Assembly: GCA_038503035.1 (NCBI GenBank)
Contig: JAVSML010024438.1
Span: 372,001 to 436,000 of the forward strand
Direction: 5' to 3'
Source: Crocodylus rhombifer
Lineage: Eukaryota; Chordata; Crocodylia; Crocodylidae
Length of the DNA stretch: 64,000 nucleotides
Numbering within the stretch: the stretch's first letter is position 1; every line of letters begins with the position of its first letter. The position numbers and the translations under genes are program-made. The notes beneath the pieces were generated by a model, which made no database searches, was not told the origin of the DNA, and saw only the letters and a list, made by a program, of their open reading frames with translations. Shown piece by piece: positions 23,608 through 35,400 of this stretch.

Positions 23608-25669
23608 ATAGTTGTCACAATTGCACAAAAACCAATGGGTTTCCACTTTTGAAATGATACCGAAGATCACATTGTCCCAGACTTGGGCACAAGTCTGGTC
23701 TCCTTCACAAATGGGGAAAGCAGCTTGAGAGCACAAATCAACAGTGTAAGGCTAAGAACCCTTTAAGAAGGTTGCAGTGATCAAAATGGTATGTGCATCA
23801 AGTCAAGCAATTCAGAGTCAAGGTTAAAGTTCAAAGAAATGTCAACATATGGAAATGTGTAGCAAGGTTATCCAAACAATCTTAACTCTGCCCCATGTAG
23901 TGAAGCTCTGGATAAACCTGAAACAGTAGGATAAAGTTACCAGCCATAACAAACAAGTTTACTGTATAAAGAAGTCACAAAAACTAGAGGCTGGGACCAT
24001 GAGAAGAGAGACATTCTTTATATCATAAAGGAACTCTGCATCTTTCCTTCATCAGTCCCCTTGTAGTTTATCAGGGGCTCAGTGGATACCAAAGCAGTGT
24101 TACACTGTTGTTTTTTGGCAGACATAATTTAGAAAAGAGTTCTCATGGCATGAGCTTTTCACTAGTTCATGGAAAAAGTTCTAATACAGCCAAATTTTTA
24201 CCAGGTAAAACAGTCTCATGATACACTAAGAATATCCCCAAGAATACATTCACAAAAGAGCTGAATATTGTTACCATTTGCAAACACAATAACAATGCTC
24301 TAATTTGGCGGCTGTCACTTGAGGCAGAAATAAAAGGAAATTCATAGTTCTCTGCGTCTAACAGAGATACAAAGCAGCACTGAGCAAAAGCATATCTCTT
24401 TATGCAGCACAATAATCCAGACAAATGCCTTCACTTCAAACGCTCATTTTTGTCTACAGATATGGCATTCTTTCCCTATCAAATTTACACTATAAAGTGC
24501 TGCCTTATTGCTGTTTCCATGTCTGTTCCTTTTAAATATTATTTTTAAAAATCTGATATTTAAAACTTGTTAAAAGTTTTCATTTAAGGAGGGTAAAGAC
24601 CTAAAGTAGAAATGATGGCAGGTACAGAAAAGCAACAACAGCCCCACTAAATCCCAGAGCTTCTAGCTTTTTGGGAGCTTTCGTGTTCAAACACATCACT
24701 TAGGTTTGCTAGGATGTACTAATAACCTGCAGTGCTCTTCTGGAGAATAACAACAGCAAGCTGAGGTTGCTACTGAGACAGTCTGGCATTAAGTAGCTGG
24801 TCCTGTGATGTACCATATGACCTTTCTCATGAACTTTATGCCTCACAAGAACACAAAAATGAGTGGAAACACCGCCCATTGAGGCCACTGTATACACGAA
24901 GCCTGATCAGTCCATCAGTTACCCAGGTATAAATTTGAAGGAAGTCAAGTGAAATGAATGGAGTTACACTGATCTAAAATAAGTGAGAAGTCCAGGACTA
25001 TCAGCAAAGGTACTGCTGTCCTGGCCACCTGCCTGCTTACTCTTTGTTAAAGCCAAGCCTGTATGCAGTGTCTTAGAAACTCTTCAAGTAACTGCAGCTT
25101 TTTTAAAACACGGCATTTGAGCCGAGTAACAGATTCCCTCTCAAGAGAAACCAAATCTCTGCCCTTAGAAACCAGTGTGCAAGCCAACTGGAGTCACAAT
25201 TACACTTCTCGTGAGGGAGAACTGGCTGTCCTGTCTCACTGAGTTTTGCTTTTTTTCCTTGAAAGCCAAATAGATCTGGGCTGGTTCTTAAACTTCCTAA
25301 ATGTCAGAGTGTTCAGATGGGAAGGCTGAATCCAGGGGTTGCTGTGCATCATGGTATAGTTTACATATTAATGCATATTAGGACCAGGGTGGGGGGGGCA
25401 AGGTTCAGATTGTTCTTGATTTTGGCCAAGTCATCCCAAGGTAACAACCCTGGTTTTGTTCCGCTGGAAGTATCGGCGTTCCAATGGTGTTTACTTCAGG
25501 ATTATACCAGTATCAGTGAGAACAGGAACTGGCAGACATCTTTGCCTTTTATACTGACAGATAACAAACATACTGATTTGTCTTGACCGCTGAACAGTTC
25601 TAAACACGTTCACCTTACTCGGGCCCCGCTTTGCCACAAGTCACATGCTATTGCTTTGATGATACTCAC

Positions 25670-25776
25670 CATGGTCATGTGCAAATACAAACAAGTTAAG
25701 TCCTGTCAGCATCTGGGCCAAGTCATCATAGCGGCCGCAGTGTTCCCCAGCGCCATGAGCGATAAACACGAGGGCC
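25670..25776 (-). CDS. MGLL: MGLL coding exon 3 (oxyanion-hole segment)
   Basis: This 107-base exon on the minus strand follows an acceptor ending GTTTAG and stops at a GTGAGT donor. Its first base completes the codon left by exon 2 (AG plus G, Arg). It then reads [29 protein letters not shown] and VFAHDH, ending in phase 1. HGAGEH is the conserved oxyanion-hole loop of monoglyceride lipases. Its Ala falls at residue 51, the same number as in human. FAHDH leads into the next conserved block (VGHG...), which must be on exon 4. Compared with human, Lys42 is Arg and the loop has Cys at position 55, as I recall from mouse. The exon has several CpGs and a GCGGCCGC site, unlike its AT-rich surroundings. 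The reading frame is intact. Both open frames here are under 60 residues from Met to stop, so length-based gene calls miss the exon. Confidence 0.97.
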
Positions 25777-27250
25777 CTAAACGGAGCATCAAGGTATACA
25801 TTACTAAATTGGAAACCAGCCTACAAAGGCTCCCGAGCTGTGGGGAAAAACAGCGTAATCATTTCATCAACAACCATCTCGGAGATCAACAAATGCAAGT
25901 CAAGTAACTGTGGGGCATGGGTATAGCTTAGAAGATGGTAGCATGGTGAAGAAGGGAGTAGATCATTTGGTAGCAGCTTGTAGCATCTAAGGAGGAAAAC
26001 AGCATCAGTTTGATCCTTGCCAGATAGCTTGGTGGTAACACTGACTCCACTATACACTAAATGGACACAACTGGTTCCAGCGAGCATTCACAGGTTGAAA
26101 TGTAGACAGGTTGCTAACAATCTTTTAGCTGCATAATTACATTGTGGTTTGGATTCTGCTTTGCTGGAAGTCAGCTTTACCATTTGGCTTCGTGGGATCA
26201 GGGTTAGGATTTCTCTAAGTAGTTTCAAACAGATATATTATGATTCATTTTTAGAATTCGATTGCTGCCTAATGTTACTGCACACAAATGGCTACTAGAT
26301 TTTAGCTAAAGAGGCCCCCAGGACATGAGGTGAAGTTTGGAAACCTCTGGATCTTGATCCTAGTTCCATTATTGTTACCCATTTCCAGCTTCAACCAAAG
26401 AATAGCTTGCTTACGGTGGTAAGTGAAGTGACTCTTTAACAGTTACAGCAGAATTAGTTTTCATAGATTGTGCAGAAAAACCCAATAGGATCCTATGTGT
26501 AATGCACTATACAAGTGCTTATCTGTAAAGACTTACATTTAGAATTTTTCTTGCATTTTCTGTGGAATATAATGAAATAAACATGGCTTGTGTTGAATGA
26601 AATTTCCCTATAATCTTTATTGAGCTGCATTTGTAAGGACTGCTGATTTTTTTGTAGAAATAACTTGTGGCCAACAGAGAATCTAGAAGCATTTCTCAGC
26701 CTAACATTTTTCTCTCTCAAACTGTAGTTATTTCAATCTGATTTGTTCATTTAAAGATATAATCTGTCAGCAGAACATCAGGCTGGAGGCTGCTACTTAG
26801 ATGTTTTCAGTACATTAGAAAACCCTAAATTAAATAATAATTTAGTGAAATCCTCAACCCTACTTTGACTAGGGCTTTTAATACATCTTGAAAAGATGTA
26901 ATCACTCAATCAAATCACACCGCTTTGATCTTAGTAGCATCTAAACCCCAAAAGAACCTGTGGTAACTACCGCTCCATCTCTTTGATTAGTGCCAACTGC
27001 ACAATAATTGGTAATCCTAGTCACTGTGAAGAACTGCGTCTCCAAACAAGATGGACTTCACTGTAGCAAACAGGAGATTTGGTAACAGAGGCCCAAGATT
27101 ACTCTGACAGCTGGGTAACACTAATCAGGAAAGACGAGAGCAGGTTTACACTCTCCTGCTCACAGTGCTAGGAAGCATTTGATAGGCCTTGTTTAGTGGT
27201 TCAAAAATGACCTATGAAGTTGTACTAATGCCTAAAGTTGATATTTCCCT

Positions 27251-27523
27251 AGGGTTGGGTATTTGACTGGTCAAATAAAGTTCGGTCAATGGACCAGTCA
27301 AATATCAGTCAAAAATTGTAAAAAATTGCCAATAGATCCAAATAATACACAGAAAAAGCACATATTTTCCATTAAGAAATGTGTCAAAAAACAATAAAAA
27401 TCATATTTCTGTCAAGAAAACTACAACAACAACAAAAAAAGGAGGGTTGGGTTTTTTTGTAAAATTGCTGTAATCTTGGACCAGTCAAAAAATATGAAGT
27501 CAATTGACAGGCTTACCAACACT
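27251..27523. mobile_element. MITE with near-perfect 10-bp flanking repeat
   Basis: ATATTTCCCT (27241-27250) and ATATTTCTCT (27524-27533) flank a 273-base AT-rich element. Its left end is AGGGTTGGGTATTTGACTGG and its right end complements to AGTGTTGGTAAGCCTGTCAA, giving loosely inverted termini. Internal GGACCAGTCAA repeats occur near both ends (27292 and 27480). The size and an 8-10 base duplication fit a hAT-type element. I do not recognise the family. Confidence 0.6.
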
Positions 27524-30500
27524 ATATTTCTCTGAGAAAAGGCTAAATGTACCAAGCAGTCAGAACAATGGATATGAAGTTGGGGAGGGTACCAACGCTA
27601 ATTTGACCATACTAAAATGCATGTTTCAGATCCTGCCATAGTTTTTCTTGCCTGGCCCTCAGATACAGAACAGAGGTAAGAAAATTGAGGGGAGAAAATC
27701 CTGCCTTTTATGCATTTACAAGGTGTTCATCACAATAGTGCATTTTCTTTTCAGTCAAAACATTGTTTAAAATGCTACTAATGTACTGAGTAGAGTGCAG
27801 AGCATGAAAACCTAGTTGCAAGTTGATCAAGAACAAGTTTTATAGGGAGACATTAGCTGGTACTTTCTCTCTCATAAACTGTATCATACTTTCACTCTCA
27901 TTCATGTCCATTCAGTCTCACTGCCTTGAAACCAGGTCCTACAGAGTGGTTAGTGCACCCTCACCTTCTACTAAAATCAGTAAGAAATGAGGAAGCTGAG
28001 CCCCCACAAGTTGAAGCTCCAGGGCCTGAATCTGCCACCTTTTCCACTAGTAATTCTTATTCTTTCCTACAGCCCCAAATAACTACAACTGAACTGCTTA
28101 CCTAGGTAATGCAGAATCAGACCCTAGGACAGAGACTGTCTTTCTTTGGCTTGCAAAACATCGTGGGTAAAATTCTCAAAAATGCTTGAGTGACTTAAAA
28201 GCCCAAGTTCAAATGATTTTTAACGAGATGTAAATATGTAAGTGTACACACACACGCAACTTAAATATATAACAGGTAAATACAGTGCTGTATAAATATG
28301 GGGCACACTACCCAAAACTCATAGCACCGCTTCTTGTTCCTCAGTTCAGGAAGGTCGTTAAGCTTGTATCCAACTGTGGTAGTACCACTGGAGTCAATGA
28401 GTGTGTCCACACAGCAAAAGAAAGGTTCAGTTCCAGCGAGGGCAAGCAGACCTGGCCTTGGTATAATTTAGTTAGCTCAGGTGACAACAGTGAAAATGTG
28501 ACAATATGGGTTAGCATGCAGAGTAGGTTGCTAGGGTTCCTAGAGGAGGGATCCCATGCTTAAGCCCTCTGCTGCCCTGTCTTCACTGCTGTTATCTGAA
28601 GCTCAAATTCACCTAGCAGCAGCCCACTTCCATGTGCTACAATCACACCTTCACTCTGCTGGGTAGGCACATTAAGGGAGACCACATGGATGCTTAGGTA
28701 GTCATGTGCTTTACCTTCAGGCATGGGAGTTACTAGATAGCAGTGGCAAGATGCTGCTGTTGCTGAGTGCCCATGTGGCAGAGTGAAGAATTAAATATGC
28801 ATCTACATTAATTATTTACTGCTATATTAATTATGCATATGTTTGTTTAGCATACTTCTTGTAGCTGATGCGTAGTGTCTTTGCCCTCAGTACTTTGAAT
28901 ATTTCTGTACCTAGCATTATCACTGCCTATCTCATTTACATTCTTACTTTCTTACAGCCAAGGACTTGAATTACACTGGTCATTAAGTCTGGATACTCTA
29001 ATGCTTGGAGTTAGTACTGAAAATATACTGAGGAATGTATTGAGTTTTTGATTAATGCTACTGGAGCTGATGTCCTGTGGCAGCCCACAGCTTTTAGAAA
29101 TACATGTTATAGGCTATTATTATAATCAGGATTCAAATGCTGGCTGGTTGGGCCATGAAATATGCTTTCTGGCTTTTTTTCATTTGTCATGATAGGGGCT
29201 ACTAAAATCAAGGTACCATTGAACTAGATTTAGAGTGGGGAAAAAGCAAGAGTGCAAGTGGGGATGATGTGATATTAAGGCCTGCTGTTTCCTGAACAGC
29301 AAGGGCTTCAGGCACTTTGATGGGAACTGTACATGTTCCTTTAGGACCTGGAAACAGGTCTCCAAGCACTAAGACTGGACCATAAAACAATACATTCTCT
29401 CTCTATATATACTAAAACCTTAAGTACAAATGTAACTGTTGTCCTGAATAAGGAGGGAATACATATATAATTACTTTCCTGAATCAACTTAAGTTTATGG
29501 AATGTTATTCCATGCTAGACGCATCCTTCTTTTCCATGTTAGATATGTTGCTACTAGCACCAGCATGGCTTTTAAAACAGAAGAGCTGATTATCTGCAAT
29601 TTGAACAAGAAATTAACCCCCCTACCAAAATGAAAAAAATCAACAGAAAGCTGCAAATTATCTAGCGTGCCAGAAAATTACTGAAATGCAGTATTAGATT
29701 TCATTTTCCTGCTTTAGCTCATTTATTAACTGCCTTGTACTTGGCATCAGCCTGCCACTTAGATGTAAAACAGTTAGAGCTCATTCATATTAAATCTCTT
29801 GCTGACAGCACTTTCTAGACTATCAAACAAGTAGATAGTCAGACAGGCATAGGGGTGTCTGCCATCTGCAAACGGTTCATTTATTTAGTCCAAAGCCTCT
29901 TGGATTTTGCTATAGTGCTCCAGAATTATAGTATCAAAAATCAATCACAGCACTATAAATGTACACTTTAGCTTGCAGACACATAGAAGGCACATTCCAG
30001 GTCCTGTAACAGGCTGGGTTGAAAGCAAAGCCCATTGTAATGCTAGCAGACACTTCCCATTATAAACCAATATTTCCAGTTGCTTGCAACTTTGCCAGCC
30101 TTTGATATTTTGGACTTAAATTTTCCATTCTGCTTAAAAACAAACATTTTGTGGGGGGGAAAGGGAGGGTGGAATTTCAGACAAAACAAACTCACTGCCA
30201 TGAGTGAGTGCTGGCCAAAGGGGACTTGAAATCCAGCACAGACATGTCTTTTGCCATCCCTATGAAAATCTGCATGAATCTGACCAAATGATAAGGCTCT
30301 GAAAAATCACAGCTTGCTAGAGTTTTTGTAGGTTTTAGCAGTTTTCTTGGGTTTTAGCAGCAACATCCCCCGAACAGCCTCTCCATGGTGAGCTGAACAT
30401 GCTGGGACTGAGCAGGACTTCCCTGCAAACCGTAGCTCCAGGCTGCTCATTGCTGTGCTGGGATTCAGATACAGGCACCCGAACTGAGAGCAGGGAAATA

Positions 30501-30559
30501 AGCTTTTCTCTGACCTCAGTGACCATATGCTGAGCCCAGGCATCCTGGAGGGGTAAGCT

Positions 30560-31200
30560 GCTTGATTTACATAGAAGAAAAGAGAGGCAGACCTGCATAT
30601 GGGACTGGGGGGAGCTGGGAGGAAAGTTGACCAGGGTAGAAGGGGAATTGGGTGTGGATTGATGACGACACTCGGACAGAGAGCCAGGGAGGAAAAAGGA
30701 GGCTTGGAAAGTGTAAGGGGCAAGAAATAATACGACTGGAAGAGGAAGCTGTGGGGGAGATTGGGGCAGGATAAACAAGAAGACTGAGATGGAGAAAAAT
30801 GGTGAAAAGGGAGAGGAGACATGTCTAATGAGGATCCAGGAGAGACCAGAAGGAGAGTTAACTCTGGAAGTGGAAGCTGGGGGAGAGGATTAGGAACTAG
30901 TCAGGAAAAGAAACATAGGCAAGGTAGCGGGGGACTGAAAGGCAGCTTGGGGAAGAGAGAGAGAGAGCAGCTGAAGCGCCAGGATGGTGGAGGAAGGAAT
31001 GGGACGGGTTGGGTAAGGATGCTAGGAACAGGGAGAGTGTGAATTCAGATGGTTGAAACTATGCCTTACTGGAGGAGAAGTCTGAAGAGTGAAGACTAGG
31101 ACTTGCTATGTGAGGAGAAAGGGAGTAGGACCAGGGGCCACTGAACAGACCACTGACTAGGTCAAGGACAGGATGGAGAAGAGGGGTTGGGGCAAAGGGG
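30560..31200 (+). repeat. long purine-rich (GGA/GAA) tract
   Basis: For about 600 bases the plus strand is dominated by G and A (GGAG, GAAG, AGGGG motifs, a short GAGAGAGAGAGAG run near 30957) with few pyrimidines. The strand skew makes the complement Pro/Ser/Leu-rich in every frame, which explains the long open frames here. It is a low-complexity region with no clear repeat unit. Confidence 0.65.
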
Positions 31201-31312
31201 TCTTACTTGAGACAACTGACTGTAGAGTCCGTGTCCGCTAGCAGGAGATCCCTCCAGAGCTGTGAACAAAAAACAAGATTCTGGGGTCTCTCATCTCTCC
31301 ACAGGTCTCTGA

Positions 31313-32022
31313 GGGCATGTGTAAATGAAATGAGAGGCACGTGTGCATAACACTTTCAAGTGGTTTAAAAGTTTTTGCGCCGCTTTAATAGTGTTGGTGT
31401 TTGCATGTGTCGGTGGCGTATTGCACATTAATTCCAGGTGCTGTAGCACATTCAGCAGCATAATGCACCTTAAATGACTTTAGGGTGCAGCAAACTAAAA
31501 CACCTCCGAGGAGTTTTAGTTTGTTGCCCTACAGCCACAGAGTGAAGCACCGGGATCTGTGCAGCTCAGGGATTATGGAGGCAGCCCATGCAGGCAGCCT
31601 GGCAGCAGCCCGCAAGGGAAGCCTCCACCAAAGGGAAAAAAGCATCAAGCCTGATCTTTTTTCTTTCCACGCCCCTGCATCTCCCCCCAGAGCCAGCCAG
31701 CCTGCCTGCCTGCATAAGCTGTGTGGGGACCTGGTCTGTCCCTCCGCAGCTGCAGTGCCCCCTCGGACCACCTGAAACGGGTGATTGCAGGCGGGTGCCA
31801 TGGTGGGGGGGGCACTGCTGCAGCGGAGGGAAGCACCAGGCCCCCACCACAGCCTAGGGACTGCTCTGCCCGCTGGCAGCTCACCCTCCCCTCTCTGCCC
31901 CCAGAGAGGCAGATAAGACACAGGTGTACACAACATGGGGGCTTACTTCCCCCTGAATTGAAGAGGTATTTTTAAAAACCCATTGCTTCAATTTAGGGCC
32001 CCCATTTTGTCTACACACTCCC
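31313..32022. mobile_element. GC-rich MITE-like element with inverted ends
   Basis: The left end GAGGGCATGTGTAAATG and the right end TTTTGTCTACACACTCCC are imperfect inverted repeats. Inside there are short inverted pairs, such as AACTAAAACACCTCC against GGAGTTTTAGTTTG near 31490-31525, and a GC-rich middle (31560-31920). About 710 bases long. The middle's several overlapping open frames are not conserved-looking proteins. End pattern similar to 43561-44114. Confidence 0.55.
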
Positions 32023-32059
32023 AGAGTCTCCATGACAAAACTGTCTCACTTCCCAATTA

Positions 32060-33265
32060 CCATTGCTCTAAGACAGCAACAGAAACCCTGGGATTAAGAA
32101 AAGGGAAAATAAATGATCTATGGTTCTTCTGACATATTAGTCTGACCTCTGCAGTGTGCAAAGCTCTAGAACAAATTTTGAAGAAAAGAGAAACTAAAGA
32201 CCATGGCAGTAAATTTAAAATGAAATTAAGTATATAGCATGGGTTTAGCAAGGTAGATAGACTGTGCTAGACTATCTCAGTCTCTTTCTTTCTTTGATGG
32301 AACAACTATTTTTCTAGACAAAAAAAATGTGACAGCCCTGCCTATCGACTTCAAGTAAAATGTCTGCGATGGTGCCATGTGGGAAAACATTAGTTAAACT
32401 AAAGAATTAATACCAAAATTGTAAAGCAAGTAAGGGGCTAGTTAAAGGGGAAAAGACTATGGGGTTGTGTGGAAAGGTGAACTGTCAGGCTGGGAGGGAT
32501 GATAGTCGTGGAGTTTCATACAGGGCTGGTCTTGCAATTGATCTTATTTAATAGTTTCATTAATAATCCTGGCATGAAAAGCTGGAATGTGCAAATGAAA
32601 TTTGGAGTGTGCACAAAATGGAGAGGCATTGCTGATACAAAGGAAAATCAGAGCATCACAGGTGAGGTGGGGGATGACCAGGAGGACTGAAGTCATAACA
32701 GTAAAAAGTGCCAGGTCATACCCTTGAGGACTAATAGCAAAAACTTCTGGGAACCCATCAGTTGGAAATGACAGAAGAGAAGGACATGGATACATTAGTC
32801 AAGTACAGGATCAGGATGAGCCACCAGTATAACGCAGCTGTGAAAAAGGCAGATCCTAGAGTATGTCAGGCGAGATATTTCCAGCAGAGAGAGAGAGAAG
32901 TATTAATGTCATTGTACAAGGCATTGGTAAGACCTCATCTGGATGACAGAGTACTAGAGAGATGAATTCAAAGTGGAACAGGTGCACAGAAAGCTGCTGG
33001 GATGATCAAGGGAATGAAGAGGACACTAAAAGAGCTTGGCTTGTTTAGCCTACAAAATCAAAGCTGAGAGGGGACGTGATTGCTCTTTATAAATGCATCG
33101 GGGTAAACACCAGGCAGGGAGAAGAGCTATTTAAGCTCAAAGACAATGTTGACACAAGAACAAATGGGTATAAATGAGCCATGAATGCATATAGGCTGGA
33201 AATTACAAGAGGATGTCGAATGGTTGGAGGAGAGAAGTTCTAGAACAGCCATCCAATAGGCAGAT
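32060..33265 (+). mobile_element. decayed CR1/L3-type LINE with reverse-transcriptase remnants
   Basis: The order of motifs follows L3/CR1 ORF2. There is a degraded start near 32220 (GCATGGGTTTAGCAAGG), TTTCTTTGATGGAACAAC at 32291, and a translated FHTGLVLQLILFNSFINNPG at about 32513-32570, which corresponds to the reverse-transcriptase block ending in FNIFIND. Then come GTGCCAGGTCATACCCTTGAGG at 32708, SLYKALVRPHLDD at about 32910-32950, GAGCTTGGCTTGTTTAG at 33032 and AACAAATGGGTATAAA at 33160. Many stops and frameshifts; the 3' tail is missing. Confidence 0.85.
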
Positions 33266-33795
33266 CTTTAGCTCAAATTGGGCACCCAAATTAATGGACA
33301 CTTTTGACCTTCATCTTTGTATGTGCCTGGAAAGACTGAATCATAAATCCACCCCCTTGTGAGCAAGCCTCAAGACGCACTTAACCCTGGCATTCCCTAA
33401 CTTTTAAAGAGTTTAACTTTGCATGTTCTCTTAACGCTGTTTTTTGGGTGTAATACAGTTCTAACATATGGTGTGGTGTCTGAATGTCTGCCTGCAGCTG
33501 CAGACAGCACAGAAATCAGCCTGGCACCCATGTAGTGTCATAGCGTCATCCTGACGTTTATAACCCCGAGGTACTAAAAACAAGGAATCACTGGAATACA
33601 GAAGGAAAACACATACAGTAGAAAAACAACAATGTTATCCCTTCAGATCTTCTGTTTACTCAGTGCACCAAACTGTGCTTTATATTTGTTTAGTTATGGA
33701 GTAATTCCAGTCCGTGGAATTAAACCAGACTCACATCAGAGTAAGAAAGATCAGAATTTGACTGTATTTAAGTGGCAACATCTTATTTATACATA

Positions 33796-34004
33796 CACAT
33801 TTCCCTTGCCAACCACAGTTTTGAGTATCCACACTTAATATTCTATATACCATTTTGGCTACTATGGTATACAGTTTTGAGTAACCACAGTTTTCCGTGG
33901 CTGCACATCAGCCCGCCACCTGCCATTTTCCCCATAAACCCTTTGTCTTGCCAACCACGGGAACTTCCAGGAACCTAACCCCAGTGCTTGGCGAGGGAAA
34001 CCTG
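33796..34004. mobile_element. Tigger/pogo-like MITE with TA target site
   Basis: Left end CACATTTCCCTTGCCAACC, right end complement CAGGTTTCCCTCGCCAAGC. Both are flanked by TA (33794-33795 and 34005-34006), the target duplication of Tc1/mariner-pogo elements. The 209-base body repeats the AACCACAGTTTTGAGTA and CCACGG motifs of this class. Confidence 0.8.
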
Positions 34005-34542
34005 TATTGTTCTATAACATCCTGCATAAGCCCAGGCCAGGCAGATGTGGTTCAAGTCTCTTTTCCCTCTCTGTGAAATGCAACACAGAACACATGAGCA
34101 AGAAAGAAGAGAGCACAAAGTAGCTGCTCTGGGGACAGAAATGGCCTTTGGAGTAACTTCTCAGCCACCAGGGATCCTGGTTTTCTCTGTTTAAAAACTG
34201 CAAATCCTCTGATTAAAATGACACACACAAGTTCTCTGATTAACAAACCCAAAATGGTTGTGTTTCCACAATTAAAAAGAAAAGCCACTCTCTATATATG
34301 TATCAGTTGAACACAATGTTTTAGTGATACATTTACAATTTTAAAGCAATTTGGAAGCCTCAATCACTATAATAAAATAAAATAAATTTTAAATACCTTT
34401 AACTTTTGGCATTTGATTTTGGGTTTTTTATGATGGAAAATCAGAGCTCCCCCTGCCCCCTTTCTTCACCAGGACGTGGGTCTAGTTGCAGTTGTTTCCC
34501 TACCACAGCTTTGTGGCACTAAGCAGCCCTGATATGCCATTG

Positions 34543-34640
34543 TCCCTCACTCCCAAGCCACAGTTCCACAGCCCCAACAGTGCCCCTCACTCCCCACCCA
34601 CAGCCCTACAGCCCTGCTGATGCCCCTCTCCCCACCCAAA
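34543..34640. repeat. 40-bp imperfect tandem repeat, about 2.5 copies
   Basis: CCCTCACTCC-type units begin at 34544, 34584 and 34624, spaced 40 bases, each continuing with CACAGCCCTACAGCCC-like text. It lies in a C-rich stretch (34440-34780) that may belong to a larger unrecognised repeat. Confidence 0.7.
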
Positions 34641-35274
34641 GCATGGGTAGGGAGCCCCAAGTCCACAGCAGCCAGTATGCATCTGCTCTTACCCTGTGCA
34701 CAAATCTGGGGGGCATGTGCCCCCATACCACCCTGTGAATGCATGCAGTGGCAGGGAGCTAGCCCCCCCACCACCCTGGACAAACTGCTGGTGGCAAATG
34801 TCAGTTGGAGGAAGGACTCTGTGGACCTTGCAAATGCCCCAAAGACGTGGGGTGTTATGTTCTGGGAAGCACCAAGCCAAAATCTTAGGCTAAATAAATG
34901 GTGGTATGAATTAAAATTCCTGGGCTTTCCATACTCTTCCAATTGTTCAACTCTATCCTGGGATAGGTGTTCTGGGATTTCCTCAGGAAGCCAACAAACT
35001 GATGGGATTTGCCCTAGCAAAGCTGACAGGCCTGCCACCCCATGCTGAGAGATCGATGGGCAACTGGGAAATACAGACAGAATACCCCAGGCTTTGTCCC
35101 TGACTCTCTACTTACACCAATTTTGTGCTGCTGGGATTTCTGAAAGGCAAAATCAGGTTCCCTATTTCTCAGTATATAAATCTGAGACTCTACTCCACTT
35201 CTCAGTTGTGTGAGAGTTATGTGATACCAGCACCATTAAATGATGCCTCTTTGTCAAGAATAGGTCAAGTGCAG

Positions 35275-35400
35275 GGAAGGAATCTGCTCTTCACTCTGCT
35301 ATAGACTTGCTGTGGGGCCAGGGCAGAAGACTTTACCCTCCATCCTCATGCGTTAGTTTCTCTCCATGTGTGAAACAGGGACCATAAAAATACAACACAG
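35275..35400 (+). mobile_element. MIR-like SINE
   Basis: CTATAGACTTGCTGTGGGGCC is followed by GTTAGTTTCTCTCCATGTGTG and AACAGGGACCATAAAAATAC, the order of the MIR core and its 'CTCAGTTTCCCCATCTGTAAAATGGGGATAATA' end. Confidence 0.65.

Larger units (their letters stand above)
1..25669 (-). other. MGLL: MGLL intron 3 (partial), repeat-rich, no exon found
   Basis: From the donor of exon 3 to the left edge I looked on the minus strand for the next conserved MGLL blocks: VGHGQSEG, the GHSMGG nucleophile elbow and the LVLAN region. I found none, so this appears to be one long intron that continues outside. It holds CR1 pieces, MIR-like SINEs, hAT MITEs, a nested palindrome, a 46-bp minisatellite and simple repeats, listed separately. 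Stretches at 122-1137, 1251-5490, 5736-7190, 12351-16004, 18490-20384, 21542-22640 and 23610-25669 show nothing I can name. Confidence 0.75.

Noticed and set aside
24709..24897. Minus-strand frame with V-A-S-M-G-G, resembling the MGLL nucleophile elbow
   Set aside because: The surrounding residues (YTV before, VSTHFCVLV after) do not match the G-H-S-M-G-G-A-I block or its neighbours, and no compatible splice sites with exon 3 phase were seen.
30307..30822. 171- and 147-codon minus-strand frames rich in Ser, Pro and Leu
   Set aside because: Produced by the purine-rich plus strand. Low complexity and two overlapping frames at once, with no domain.
31529..31975. Cluster of five overlapping open frames on both strands
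   Set aside because: Located in the GC-rich middle of a MITE-like element; no protein family recognised.
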